NCBI GenBank assembly: GCA_009841265.1
Contig: VXMB01000001.1
Coordinates: 62,001 to 126,000, forward strand
DNA length: 64,000 nt
Reading direction: 5' to 3'
From: Gemmatimonadota bacterium
Lineage (GTDB): Bacteria > JAAXHH01
The notes beneath the pieces are model-generated. The model saw only the letters and a program-made list of their open reading frames with translations, was not told where the DNA came from and did not search any database. This document shows, piece by piece, positions 27,401 to 35,734 of the stretch (its first letter is position 1; each line of letters begins with the position of its first letter). A program made the position numbers and the translations under genes.

Positions 27401-29648
27401 AGCTGGAATCGGTGAGCTTCTAGCGGAAGCGGCCGCTCTCCGTGCGTGGACGTATTTCTTCGACCGTCTCTCTCCCAAAGAGACCGCAGCCCTTAAAAGC
27501 TGGCGGGAAGCCGTTCGAGCCATGGGAAAGGGCACGGGTAAATCAGCCAAGATGGCACGTTTACGACAGGAAGCGCGACGATATATGGCCGAATGCCGTG
27601 AAGCGATTCCTGTCTGGGTCATGCCTCGCTATTTGGTAGCTGAAATGGTTGATCCCGCACCTGACCGCTACGATCTTGTAATCGTGGACGAGGCGAGCCA
27701 GTTAGGAATAGAAAGCCTCTTTTTGTTCTATATTGCGAAAAAAATGGTGGTGGTCGGGGACGATCAGCAAATCAGTCCGTACGGCGTAGGCGTACCCGAT
27801 GCCGCGATCTCAGGGATGCAGCAGCACTATCTCTCGGGTATCCCACATCTTCATGCGCTCTCAGCTCAGAGCAGTTTGTATGCTAATGCCAAAATCCGGT
27901 TTAGTCAGAACATCGTGTTGCGCGAACACTTCCGTTGTATGCCTGAGATAATTCAGTTCTCGAATGATCTTTGTTATGCGAGCAACGGAACACCTCTTGA
28001 TCCTTTGCGTACCTATCCAGCGAATCGTCTACAGCCGCTCGTACTACGTCATGTTCCAGAAGGCTATCGACGCGGACGTACGCAACATGCACAAAATCCG
28101 CCCGAAGCGGACGCCGTCGTTAGCCAAATACATGCATGCGTCAAAGATCCCCGTTACAGTGGGTTGACTATGGGGGTCATTAGCCTTCAGGGTGAAGGAC
28201 AGTCCAAGTTAATAGAACAGAAACTTTTGGAAACACTAGACCCCGAGATCATTGAAGAACGTCGTCTTATCTGTGGAGACGCCTATGCTTTCCAAGGAGA
28301 CGAGCGCAACGTTGTCTTCTTAAGCATGGTCGCTGCACCTGGAGAGATTAGGATCGGTGCGTTAACGGCCGAATCGGCACGGCAGCGTTTCAATGTTGCT
28401 GCAAGCAGAGCACAGGATCAACTTTGGCTTTTTCATACGGCTAATCTCGATGTGCTAAGTGATTTGTGCATGCGTCATCGTCTACTGAGCTACATGTTAA
28501 ATCCATCACGCCAGTCTACTGATGAAAACGAACAACGTTTCGAATCCCAATTTGAGCGAGATGTATATCGTTGCCTTACCGAACGAGGTTTTCATGTACG
28601 TACCCAGGTCTGCGTAGGTGACCCAACTAATCACAGGTATCGAATCGATCTTGTTGTGGAAGGTATGCAAGGACGACTTGCGGTTGAGTGCGACGGTGAT
28701 GAATGGCATGGGCCCGAGCGGTATGAACATGACATGGCTAGACAACGTGATCTCGAACGAGCCGGGTGGCAATTCGTTCGTATTCGTGGAAGCGATTTCT
28801 ACCGAGACCGTACGCGGACTATGGAGTCGGTCTGGAGCGAATTGGAACGGTTCGGTATCGAACCCGGTGGAATCGATAAAGTTGCAACTGAACCTCCACT
28901 AACGGCAAACCTGAATATGGACGACGTTTGGTCAGGTCCACCAACCTCACCCGAAAGGACAGAATCTTCGATTGGTGCAGTAGCATCGGAACTCTCTGTT
29001 GTACCGCCAGCAGAAGAGTTAGATCGAGAGACGACTCGACGAATTTCTGGTATGTCGAACTCAAACGCCTGCCCGCCACGAATACCCTATGCTAACTTTA
29101 AAGGCGAAAGTGGACCCGATCCACGACATGCTAGTACTGCGCAAGTATCGGATGTTCTTGTACAGATCATAAATTTAGAGGGACCAATGCTTGCGAAACG
29201 ATCTTACGACATCTATCTACGTAGTTGCGGGATCCGCAGGATGGGAGGCCCACTCAAACGTGCAATGAATAAGGCCTTGCAGCACGCAATTCGAAGCAAC
29301 TACATCGTTTTGGAGGACGAATCGGGCAAAGGTGGTCTCACGTATTCGATTGCTCGCTCAGCGAACACATCTCCAGTTATCGTTCGCGAACGAGGTCCGC
29401 GTTCCTTTGATGAAATCCCACCGAGCGAACTCCAGTTTGTCGGGAGATGGTTGCTAAGAAACGAAAATGAGGAACTCGAGCGAGGATCAGATGATCATTT
29501 GAAGGCTGTACTTCGATGCTTTGATTTGAAACGACTTACAACTCAGGTAGGACTGAAATTGCGAAATATCTTGAATCACCATTATCCCTATGTAGATGTA
29601 ATGTTAGATGGCGATGATGAAAGCACAGTTAAGCACAACAACGATTAG
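24402..29648 (+). CDS. Large UPF1-like SF1 helicase fused to a Vsr/DUF559-type nuclease; putative defence protein
   Basis: A protein of about 1748 residues. It has an uncharacterised N-terminal region of about 380 residues, then a superfamily 1 helicase core: Walker A GPPGTGKSHT near residue 413, a long insertion of about 680 residues with a coiled coil (around 490-530), Walker B VIVDEASQ near 1095, GDDQQ near 1118, REHFRCMPEI near 1174, DAYAFQGDERN near 1293 and NVAASRAQDQLW near 1330. A PD-(D/E)XK endonuclease of the Vsr/DUF559 type follows (RIDLVV near 1414, AVECDGDEWHG near 1427, then ARQRDLERAGWQFVRIRG). A C-terminal winged-helix-like segment (EGPMLAKRSYD near 1593) resembles DUF3320. 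Its base composition is clearly lower in GC and its codon use more relaxed than its neighbours, so it was probably acquired. Related helicase-nucleases are common in defence islands. The start is uncertain: ATG 24402 or 24435, neither with a ribosome binding site. Confidence 0.85.
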   Translation: MLASIQTRGCEMTSYKAQNEPPTLRLARYLKEFVGLRTTTIRDIEQYDEFLWFGDMPQDHDCQSAAWTDDFDEDDPWLEVRKQQFEKVPAPPESAQPWVDKQALSKASHRFPPLHSTIVVPDDETVLEKDETPPLKSLSLIDHPEVSQAYERYRPRWEAWSKEHRRRKAIQRVYADLFRLHTQVLKQGEIVEVVLGLGFLDWRSKVNEKAIPIRRHVVVAQVDIEFNPDKGVIRICPPGDGARLQIEDDMLEAELRPDRTFYDIAESQLNEIGDDIWDKPQTHSMLKAWVGALNPNSQWTDSLIARESTTNDPVLSFAPALIMRKRTQIGMARIYDRLIEQLSHNNATVPKLWHGLIEDVEDSGNDIGQENGRYERADQHLDSSEVYFPLPANREQRRIVQAIDDRSGVLVQGPPGTGKSHTIVNLMCHLLANGKRLLITAETGRALRVLKEKLPVEIQPLCISLLGQGGDAFAELSKSVQGITTRQATYMPGDYKDRIDEIDQDLDNSRRRLAEIESELRSLREDETTVHSVADGIYLGTASAIAEQVAREKDKYKWLQLPREADTRPPVSNEDMISWLEIRRRYTDQQILEANKQIPSRDDVPSPTQFAASVNQEAEALKLYEQHEHMRSHEAYGPILSLPDNSREQLRSELEAVENQHHELRRQGGGWSQIAIQDLISGQQARWSTVLEVSGGCLPRIENLIQKVSARTVELPEGSDARKVLADAIAVIDYFKNGGKWKRFRVFTPKEVKDRTYLKDSVFVDGERASNTDNLEVVRDKLELELELADLHSVWNGVGVSSPEGISRLRFAELTERTSILRRCFEYTHGCDLLSQFMTNASPPVPVPDWISGQTQEYLDLIKATSVEEQLNETTSAVDSCARSLRSLQELHDVHPVVNVLLRAIEDRDVRSYSQGHTSVVSTEQTRLDQQRRMRVENLLASYVPSLVDCVSTSLDDEAWETRFRTWQSAWHWAITDSWLVKRSDFEYQRELWERQSEIEAGIGELLAEAAALRAWTYFFDRLSPKETAALKSWREAVRAMGKGTGKSAKMARLRQEARRYMAECREAIPVWVMPRYLVAEMVDPAPDRYDLVIVDEASQLGIESLFLFYIAKKMVVVGDDQQISPYGVGVPDAAISGMQQHYLSGIPHLHALSAQSSLYANAKIRFSQNIVLREHFRCMPEIIQFSNDLCYASNGTPLDPLRTYPANRLQPLVLRHVPEGYRRGRTQHAQNPPEADAVVSQIHACVKDPRYSGLTMGVISLQGEGQSKLIEQKLLETLDPEIIEERRLICGDAYAFQGDERNVVFLSMVAAPGEIRIGALTAESARQRFNVAASRAQDQLWLFHTANLDVLSDLCMRHRLLSYMLNPSRQSTDENEQRFESQFERDVYRCLTERGFHVRTQVCVGDPTNHRYRIDLVVEGMQGRLAVECDGDEWHGPERYEHDMARQRDLERAGWQFVRIRGSDFYRDRTRTMESVWSELERFGIEPGGIDKVATEPPLTANLNMDDVWSGPPTSPERTESSIGAVASELSVVPPAEELDRETTRRISGMSNSNACPPRIPYANFKGESGPDPRHASTAQVSDVLVQIINLEGPMLAKRSYDIYLRSCGIRRMGGPLKRAMNKALQHAIRSNYIVLEDESGKGGLTYSIARSANTSPVIVRERGPRSFDEIPPSELQFVGRWLLRNENEELERGSDDHLKAVLRCFDLKRLTTQVGLKLRNILNHHYPYVDVMLDGDDESTVKHNND

Positions 29649-29727
29649 GGCAAGAACTAACCACACACAAATAGATGACTATCAAAATACCCAGCTGTTT
29701 TCTAACTTTAACAACCCCCTTACCCAA

Positions 29728-30951
29728 TCACCCCACCCACACCGGGTGATCCGCGCCCAGGTGTTCGTATCCGTTTGTAAGCTTCCGCGCATTGCCGCCG
29801 TCGGCATCGACCAGCCAGATGGCGCTGGGCGATCCCACCTCGGCGCGGCAGAAAGCGAACATGGAACCGTCCGGTGACCAGGCCGACCGGAAGTTCCAGA
29901 CCAGGGGTTCGTAAGGAATGAACTCCGATTCCTCTCCCGAAAAAGGACTGAGCAGGCAGATGGCGGTGCCGCCGCGGGCTGCTGCAGGGTAGTAGTCCCG
30001 GTTGAAATGGTCGGTGTCCGGCCGTTGCGCCTGATATGGCCAGGCCGTCCGGGAACCGGGCTCCGCACGGGTGTAGGTGACTCTCTTCCCGTCTGGCGTC
30101 CACTGGGCAATGTTGGAACCGCTGCCCCGCGAGTCCGGGTTGCCATAGGACGTGGCGAACCACTGGCGTTGTCCCGTCGTGACTTTTCGGTGGCGCGCGC
30201 CATCGGGGCCGTCCGGACTGCCGAGGCACAGATCGGCCCAGTCGTGTCCCGGATCATCGGGATAGTGGCAGTCCTGGTAAATCAGCCACCGCCCGTCCGG
30301 CGACCACATGGGACCGAAGTACAAATGTCCCTGTGCCGCAGCTACTTCCACCCGGTTTCCAGCATCCAGATCCGAGACGAATATGCAATAACTGTCCCGG
30401 CCTTCCAGCATGGTGGAATGGTAGGCGAATCGGCGGCCATCCGGGCTGATCTGCACGCAGTAGACGAACCCGTCCTCCGCGCCAGTGATCTCTCTCGGAT
30501 CGGACCCGTCCAGATCCATGGTCCAGATGCGCTGCTTCCCGTCGATGATTGGGTTCGTCACGAGCCGTTCTTCCCCGGGCAGGATATGGGTGCAACCCAT
30601 GAACGGTGCGGGCCGGTTCTTCAGTGCGATTTCCTCCAGCAGACGGTCTTCCTCCAGGTCGTAAATCCATAGATGGACCTGCACGTTGCCCTCCCAGGCC
30701 TTGCCGGGTTCATAGCTGGAAAGGATCACCCTGCGACGGTCCTCGAACAGGGGTCCCCAGCCCCAACTGGCCATACCCGGAGCGTCGGGATTCGGATACC
30801 AGACCTGCACCCCCGTCGTGGCCGCGGCGGCATCCAGGGCAGTCGGGTCCCGGGCGGCATCAACGCCCGGCTTGGCTCTGGAGGCATCCAGTTCGATCAC
30901 GCCCAACCGCCCGTGGGAGTTGAAAAGTATTCGCTTGTGCGTGTTATTCAT
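29728..30951 (-). CDS. TolB-like beta-propeller (WD40/PD40 repeat) protein
   Basis: A 407-residue protein made of PD40/TolB-type propeller blades. Blade signatures recur: ISPDGRRFAYHS, WSPDGRWLIYQD, WTPDGKRVTYTRA and WSPDGSMFAFCRA. Proteins of this kind resemble TolB and the oligogalacturonate-lyase-like propellers; no catalytic motif was recognised. No signal peptide is seen after ATG 30951, which is chosen because propeller sequence begins right after it. A 10-base tandem repeat (GGGAATCAGC twice) sits directly before that ATG in place of a clear ribosome binding site. It follows the DUF3187 gene on the same strand. Confidence 0.75.
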   Translation of the reverse strand: MNNTHKRILFNSHGRLGVIELDASRAKPGVDAARDPTALDAAAATTGVQVWYPNPDAPGMASWGWGPLFEDRRRVILSSYEPGKAWEGNVQVHLWIYDLEEDRLLEEIALKNRPAPFMGCTHILPGEERLVTNPIIDGKQRIWTMDLDGSDPREITGAEDGFVYCVQISPDGRRFAYHSTMLEGRDSYCIFVSDLDAGNRVEVAAAQGHLYFGPMWSPDGRWLIYQDCHYPDDPGHDWADLCLGSPDGPDGARHRKVTTGQRQWFATSYGNPDSRGSGSNIAQWTPDGKRVTYTRAEPGSRTAWPYQAQRPDTDHFNRDYYPAAARGGTAICLLSPFSGEESEFIPYEPLVWNFRSAWSPDGSMFAFCRAEVGSPSAIWLVDADGGNARKLTNGYEHLGADHPVWVG

Positions 30952-31036
30952 GCTGATTCCCGCTGATTCCCGAGGTAACGGCCGCCAGGGCATCTCTGTT
31001 CCGCGGTCCGGGCGTCGTCGTCCGGCACCACAACAG

Positions 31037-32224
31037 CTAGGGCGTCCTCCACACGAGTCCGACGTGCAGCCCCACATCGGGGGTGTTCTGATACTGGCTG
31101 AGGTTTTCGGTCAGACCGGCATCGAGCGACAACGACTCGGACAGGGCGTACCGCACGCCGGCGGTCGCCTCGATGGCTGTGCGATTCAAGGGGCCCAGCC
31201 TGCTGCTCGGAAAGGGACCGATGTTGACCTGCGTCTGGAGCAGCGCAGCGAGCCGGCCCGTGGTCCGGTATTCGAAGGCCAGCACGAGCGTCGTGATGGA
31301 CCGCAGGGGAAATCCCTCGCCGTGGGTCGGTTTGCCCAGCCGGCTGTGGGCGAGGTTGGCATGGAAGATCATGTCCTTCTTCGGTCGGTCCGGCCGCCAG
31401 GTAGCGAAAAACGCCGCCTGGAAATCCCATCCCCCGCTGCCGGTCAGCGTTTCCAGGCTGCCCGTGGGCAGCTTCAGGGCGCCGGCAATGGCCATGACGA
31501 CCTGCTCTCCGCCACGGTTCAATGGCGTCTTCATCCGCACTACCAGGTCCCCGGGCCTGAAGCCGGCGGACTCGACGCTCCTGATCCAGAAACGGCGGTC
31601 GCGTACGACGAATACGCCATAGTCGTTCCTCGGAGCCCACTCCCGGCCCCCGTTGGACAGGTTGAACGCGCCGTGGAACCCCTCTACCACGCCGTCCAGG
31701 AAGCCCCCGCCATGCTTCAGGAACGGCAGCGTCATGCCGACCTGCAGCCTCGACGCGATCCGCCAGTCCAGATCCACCGACAGGCGCAGGGATTCCGTGT
31801 CCACGAAAAGCCGGTACTCGTCTGGCGGCGCGGCCCGGTAGTAGTCGTCGGCGATCAGGGTATCGCCCACGGGAAGGGTGCTCGCATAGGTATTGGCGTA
31901 GTCGAACTGCACCGCCCACTGGATCGATCTCCGCAGAAGGAGGTCCCCGGTCTCGGGACGTAGTCCGAGGAACAACATTCGGACGGGGAACTGGTCGCGC
32001 TGCATGAAGGGACCGGTGGCCGGGGACTGGGAAAAGGCGGGATAAGCGGGGATTACGAGCATCAACATGCCGCAGGAAACGGCCCGGCGCAATATGCGGA
32101 CCGCGCTCAGTATACGGGCCGCATTCCGCGTGCGGGCCGCGGTCAGCATTCGGGCGTTCGGCGTGCGGGCCGCGTTCATGAAGTGTGTTTTAAGGCAAAT
32201 GCGGTGTATGGGGAATCCGGCCAT
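31037..32224 (-). CDS. DUF3187 family outer-membrane protein with an expanded Arg-rich N terminus
   Basis: A 395-residue protein matching DUF3187, a family of probable outer-membrane beta-barrels. The hallmark segment LPFLKHGGGFLDGVVEGFHGAF and alternating aromatic/hydrophobic strands are present. A hydrophobic segment near residues 49-63 ending PAFSQ looks like the core of a signal peptide. The roughly 48 residues before it are an unusual Ala/Arg/Asn-rich stretch of repeated AARxxNA-type units. The start at 32224 has a GGAG box at good spacing, so this long n-region is probably really translated. Function unknown; it lies 45 bases after the oadA-type gene. Confidence 0.78.
   Translation of the reverse strand: MAGFPIHRICLKTHFMNAARTPNARMLTAARTRNAARILSAVRILRRAVSCGMLMLVIPAYPAFSQSPATGPFMQRDQFPVRMLFLGLRPETGDLLLRRSIQWAVQFDYANTYASTLPVGDTLIADDYYRAAPPDEYRLFVDTESLRLSVDLDWRIASRLQVGMTLPFLKHGGGFLDGVVEGFHGAFNLSNGGREWAPRNDYGVFVVRDRRFWIRSVESAGFRPGDLVVRMKTPLNRGGEQVVMAIAGALKLPTGSLETLTGSGGWDFQAAFFATWRPDRPKKDMIFHANLAHSRLGKPTHGEGFPLRSITTLVLAFEYRTTGRLAALLQTQVNIGPFPSSRLGPLNRTAIEATAGVRYALSESLSLDAGLTENLSQYQNTPDVGLHVGLVWRTP
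32085..32180. repeat. Imperfect GC-rich repeats encoding the Arg-rich N terminus
   Basis: Variants of a TGCGGGCCGC-containing unit recur about five times with spacing of roughly 21-24 bases in the 5' part of the DUF3187 gene. Confidence 0.6.
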
Positions 32225-32269
32225 GCGACGCTCCAGCCCTAGGGATCCGGATCGGGGGTACTCAGGTAC

Positions 32270-34081
32270 TCAACCCAGGTAGGCCAGCGTCTGGCCCGCG
32301 ATCACCTGGACGCCGGGGTTTATGGAGACATGGGTCACGGTTCCGGCGACATCGGCAGTGACCTCCATCTCCATTTTCATGGCTTCCAGGACCACGATGA
32401 CGTCCCCTTCCTCGACGGCCTGTCCGGGCGTGACCGCCACCTTGAGAACTTTCCCGGGGATCGGGGCGATGACCGGCGTGGTCCCGGCGCGTTCCGCCGC
32501 TTCCGTCGCGGCCTCGGACATATCGGGCTGCAGGTCGACGTCATAGGCCTTGCCGTTCACGATCGCCGTCTTCCCCTCGATCCGCAGCGCGTAACTCCGA
32601 CCGTTGACGGTCACCTGGTATCCGCGGGGGCCGTTCGTCGAGGCCATCGCGTCCTCCTCCAGCACCTCCTGGTCGGCCGGTGACTTCTTGCGGACGCCGA
32701 TGAACCCTTCGCCCTTGAGGAAGGCCAGCCCTCGCTCGCCGCATGCCGCGACGATGAAGATGTTCTCGTCCGTATCCTCTATCCCGGCTTCTTTCAGCGC
32801 GCTACGCGCCGCTTCGACCCCTTTCTTCGGGTCGTTGTCGTTGAGTTCCAGCACCGGCCGCCGGTTGGGCGGCAGACCGAGCTGCTCCGAGGCGATGTTC
32901 ACGACCACCGGGTCCGGGGGCACGGGCGTCCGGCCGAAATAGCCCAGCACCATCCGGCCGTAGTCCTCCGCGATCTTCTTCCAGGGGCCCATCATCACGT
33001 TGTTGAAAGCCTGCTGGAAGTAGAACTGGGAAACGGGCGTGACGGACGTGCCGTACCCGCCCTTCTCCACGACCTCGCTCATGGCCTTGATGATGGCGGG
33101 ATAGCGGTCCATGATCCCGTTGTCCCGGAGCATCTGCGTGTTGGCGGTCAGGGCGCCGCCCGGCATGGGACTCCAGGGAAGCAAAGGCTCCACGGCCACG
33201 GCCTCGGGCGGCAGGAAATAGTCCTCCATGCACTCCTTCAGGATCTCCGCTGCTTCGCGCACGCCGTCCGGGTCGATGTCCAGGTCGTAGTCCGTCCCGC
33301 GAAGCGCGTGCCACATGACGAGGATGTCGGGCTGGGAAGTGCCGCCCGACACGGGCGCGAAGGCCAGGTCGATGGCGTCTGCGCCGGCTTCGAGCGCCGC
33401 CTGGTACGCCGCGACGGCGATGCCGGCCGTGTCGTGGGTGTGGTAGTGGATCCAGGTTCCCTCGGGCAGCAGTTTCCGGGCGGCCTTGACGGATTCATAC
33501 ACCTTGGAGGGCACGGCCGTGCCCGACGCGTCCTTGAAACACACCGAGTCGAAGGGGATGTCGGCGTCGAGGATCTTCCTGAACGTGTCCGTGTAGAACG
33601 CCGCGTCGTGGGCGCCCGCGCAGCCCGGGGGCAGTTCCATAACGGTGACGCACACCTGGTGCTTCAGACCGGCTTCCGTGATGCACCGACCGCTGTGCAC
33701 GAGGTTCTCCACGTCGTTCAGGGCGTCGAAGTTCCGGATGGTCGTCATGCCGTGCTTCTTGAACAACTCGGCGTGCAGCCGGATGATGTCGCTGGGCTGC
33801 GAATCCAGCCCGACCACGTTCACGCCCCTGGACAGGGTCTGCAGGTTGGCGTCCGGGCCCACCGCCTCCCGGATGGCGTCCATCCGCTCGAAGGCGTCCT
33901 CGTTGCAGTAGAAATAGGGCGACTGGAACAGGGCCCCGCCGCCGGCTTCGAAGTAGTCGATCCCCGCGTCCCGCGCCGCTTCCACCGCGGGCATGAAGTC
34001 CCGGGTGAAGACGCGCGCGCCGTAAACGGACTGGAATCCGTCGCGGAACGTGGTGCACATGAAATGAACTTTTTTCTTCAC
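32270..34081 (-). CDS. oadA: Biotin-dependent 2-oxoacid (oxaloacetate-type) decarboxylase alpha subunit
   Basis: A 603-residue protein with an N-terminal carboxyltransferase TIM barrel and a C-terminal biotinyl domain. The barrel has the catalytic features of the pyruvate carboxylase/OadA class: FRDGFQS near the N terminus, a lysine in CFKDASG, and the metal-binding HYHTHDTAG. The biotin acceptor lysine is in VLEAMKMEM. With the beta and gamma subunits encoded just upstream it should decarboxylate oxaloacetate (or a related acid) and export Na+. The N-terminal barrel is more divergent than classical OadA around residues 15-60, so another 2-oxoacid substrate is possible. No biotin carboxylase gene is nearby. 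Confidence 0.87.
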   Translation of the reverse strand: MKKKVHFMCTTFRDGFQSVYGARVFTRDFMPAVEAARDAGIDYFEAGGGALFQSPYFYCNEDAFERMDAIREAVGPDANLQTLSRGVNVVGLDSQPSDIIRLHAELFKKHGMTTIRNFDALNDVENLVHSGRCITEAGLKHQVCVTVMELPPGCAGAHDAAFYTDTFRKILDADIPFDSVCFKDASGTAVPSKVYESVKAARKLLPEGTWIHYHTHDTAGIAVAAYQAALEAGADAIDLAFAPVSGGTSQPDILVMWHALRGTDYDLDIDPDGVREAAEILKECMEDYFLPPEAVAVEPLLPWSPMPGGALTANTQMLRDNGIMDRYPAIIKAMSEVVEKGGYGTSVTPVSQFYFQQAFNNVMMGPWKKIAEDYGRMVLGYFGRTPVPPDPVVVNIASEQLGLPPNRRPVLELNDNDPKKGVEAARSALKEAGIEDTDENIFIVAACGERGLAFLKGEGFIGVRKKSPADQEVLEEDAMASTNGPRGYQVTVNGRSYALRIEGKTAIVNGKAYDVDLQPDMSEAATEAAERAGTTPVIAPIPGKVLKVAVTPGQAVEEGDVIVVLEAMKMEMEVTADVAGTVTHVSINPGVQVIAGQTLAYLG

Positions 34082-34122
34082 GTTGGTTCCCTCGTTTTAA
34101 GGGTTCAATGTATTCACCTTAA

Positions 34123-35253
34123 TTACCCGCCCACCAGGACGGACCAGAGTATGCCCGCGGCGATGGCGGAGCCGAGGACGCCCGCCACGTTGGGCGCCAT
34201 GGCGTGAAACAACAGGAAATTCCGCGGGTCTTCGCGATGGGCTTCCACCTGGGCCACCCGCGCCGCCATGGGCACGGCGGAGACGCCCGCCGCGCCGATC
34301 AGCGGGTTGATCTTGTCTTTGACGAAAAGGTTCAGGAACTTGGCAAAGAGCACGCCGCCGGTCGTCGCGATGCAGAAAGCGACCACGCCCAGGGTGAAAA
34401 TGAAGAGCGATTCCAGCGAAAGGAACGCCGACGCCTGCGTGCTGGCGCCGACCGAGAACCCCAGGAGGATGGTGACGATGTCGATCATCGAGGTCCGCGC
34501 CGTATTGGCCAGCCGTTCGGTGACGCCGCATTCCTTGAGCAGGTTGCCGAAGAAGAGCATGCCCACGAGCACGATCGAATCCGGCGCGATCATGGCGGCG
34601 ATGATGAAGGCGACGATGGGGAAGAGGATCTTCTCCCGCTGCGAGACCGCCCGGGGCGGCGCCATGCGGATCAGCCGTTCCTGCCGTGTCGTGAAAAGCC
34701 GCATGATGGGCGGCTGGATGATGGGTACCAGGGCCATGTAGGAATAGGACGCGATGGCGATCATGGAAAGCAGGTGGGGCGCCAGTTTCGATGACAGGAA
34801 AATGGCCGTGGGACCGTCCGCGCCGCCGATGATGGCGATGGCGCCCGATTCGGCGGGCGTAAAACCGATGGCCATGGCGCCCAGAAGGGTCAGGAAGATG
34901 CCGATCTGCGCGGCGGCGCCCAGGAGGACGAGCCGCGGGTTGGACAGCATGGCCGAGAAATCGGTCATGGCCCCGATGCCCAGGAAGATCAGGGGAGGGA
35001 AGACGCCTTCCCTGACGCCGAAGTAGATGTAGTAGAGGACGCTTCCTTCATCGTAGACGCCGTGCCCGTCCCCTTCCATCATGGGGATGTTGCCCAGCAT
35101 GATGCCGAAACCGATGGGCACCAGGAGCAGCGGTTCGTAACGGCGGATGATCGCCAGGCCGATCATGACCATGCCGATCAGGATCATCACGGCATGTCCC
35201 CACGTCGCCGCGGCCAGACCGGAAGCCGACAGAAAATCGTACAGTATCGTCAT
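34123..35253 (-). CDS. oadB: Na+-translocating decarboxylase beta subunit
   Basis: A 376-residue integral membrane protein of the OadB/MmdB/GcdB family, the Na+-channel and decarboxylase subunit. It has about nine to eleven hydrophobic helices. The GGADGPTAIF motif contains the Asp shown in this family to be needed for Na+ transport, and the C-terminal LLGFSVGAS and PNVAGVLGSAIAAG stretches are typical. It lies 22 bases after the small OadG-like gene and 41 before the alpha-subunit gene, so the order is gamma-beta-alpha. Confidence 0.93.
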   Translation of the reverse strand: MTILYDFLSASGLAAATWGHAVMILIGMVMIGLAIIRRYEPLLLVPIGFGIMLGNIPMMEGDGHGVYDEGSVLYYIYFGVREGVFPPLIFLGIGAMTDFSAMLSNPRLVLLGAAAQIGIFLTLLGAMAIGFTPAESGAIAIIGGADGPTAIFLSSKLAPHLLSMIAIASYSYMALVPIIQPPIMRLFTTRQERLIRMAPPRAVSQREKILFPIVAFIIAAMIAPDSIVLVGMLFFGNLLKECGVTERLANTARTSMIDIVTILLGFSVGASTQASAFLSLESLFIFTLGVVAFCIATTGGVLFAKFLNLFVKDKINPLIGAAGVSAVPMAARVAQVEAHREDPRNFLLFHAMAPNVAGVLGSAIAAGILWSVLVGG

Positions 35254-35275
35254 TTAGTCCGTCCGCATGGCCTGG

Positions 35276-35539
35276 TTACCGGTGGTTGTTCTTCTCGTCG
35301 AGCGCGAACCCGACGGCCGCGGCCACGGCTTCTTCGTCCTGCGGGGAATCCGTACCGGTGGGGTTGTGCGGATGTTCAGGGAGCATGCCCCCCAGCGCCG
35401 CCACGACCCTGGGTAGCATGGCAATGCAGAAGCTGATGGCGGCAAGGGCCAGGAACACGATGAACATGCCCGTGAAGGCGACTTCGAGACCCTGGCCGTC
35501 CAGGATTCGTTGCCATCCGGTGTGCAGAGGATTGGACAT
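35276..35539 (-). CDS. oadG: OadG-like small subunit of the Na+-translocating decarboxylase
   Basis: An 87-residue protein with one N-terminal transmembrane helix (about residues 15-40, FTGMFIVFLALAAISFCI) and a hydrophilic tail containing acidic and His/Asn residues, as in OadG/MmdD subunits that assemble the pump. ATG 35539 has an AAGGG box just upstream. The same frame is open further upstream to 36271, but that stretch is antisense to the amidohydrolase. Identification rests on size, topology and gene position. Confidence 0.8.
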   Translation of the reverse strand: MSNPLHTGWQRILDGQGLEVAFTGMFIVFLALAAISFCIAMLPRVVAALGGMLPEHPHNPTGTDSPQDEEAVAAAVGFALDEKNNHR

Positions 35540-35734
35540 TAGCCCTTTGACAGAATCCACGGTGACGTTAGATATTACCGATGGTTCAAATAAAGGACGG
35601 GGCACGCTGCGGGCAAGGGATTTATGCCGGGTCGAACGAGGTGGTAAAGGCACCTGTCCGGGACGCCGGGCGGCGACCGGCAGCCGGCAACCTGTACGCG
35701 GGATACCTTCATGAAGGCAGACAGGAGGAACGTC

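Noticed and set aside
24318..29727. Transposon or integrase-type boundaries around the helicase-nuclease gene
   Set aside because: No tRNA, terminal inverted repeat, target duplication or recombinase gene could be seen on either side.
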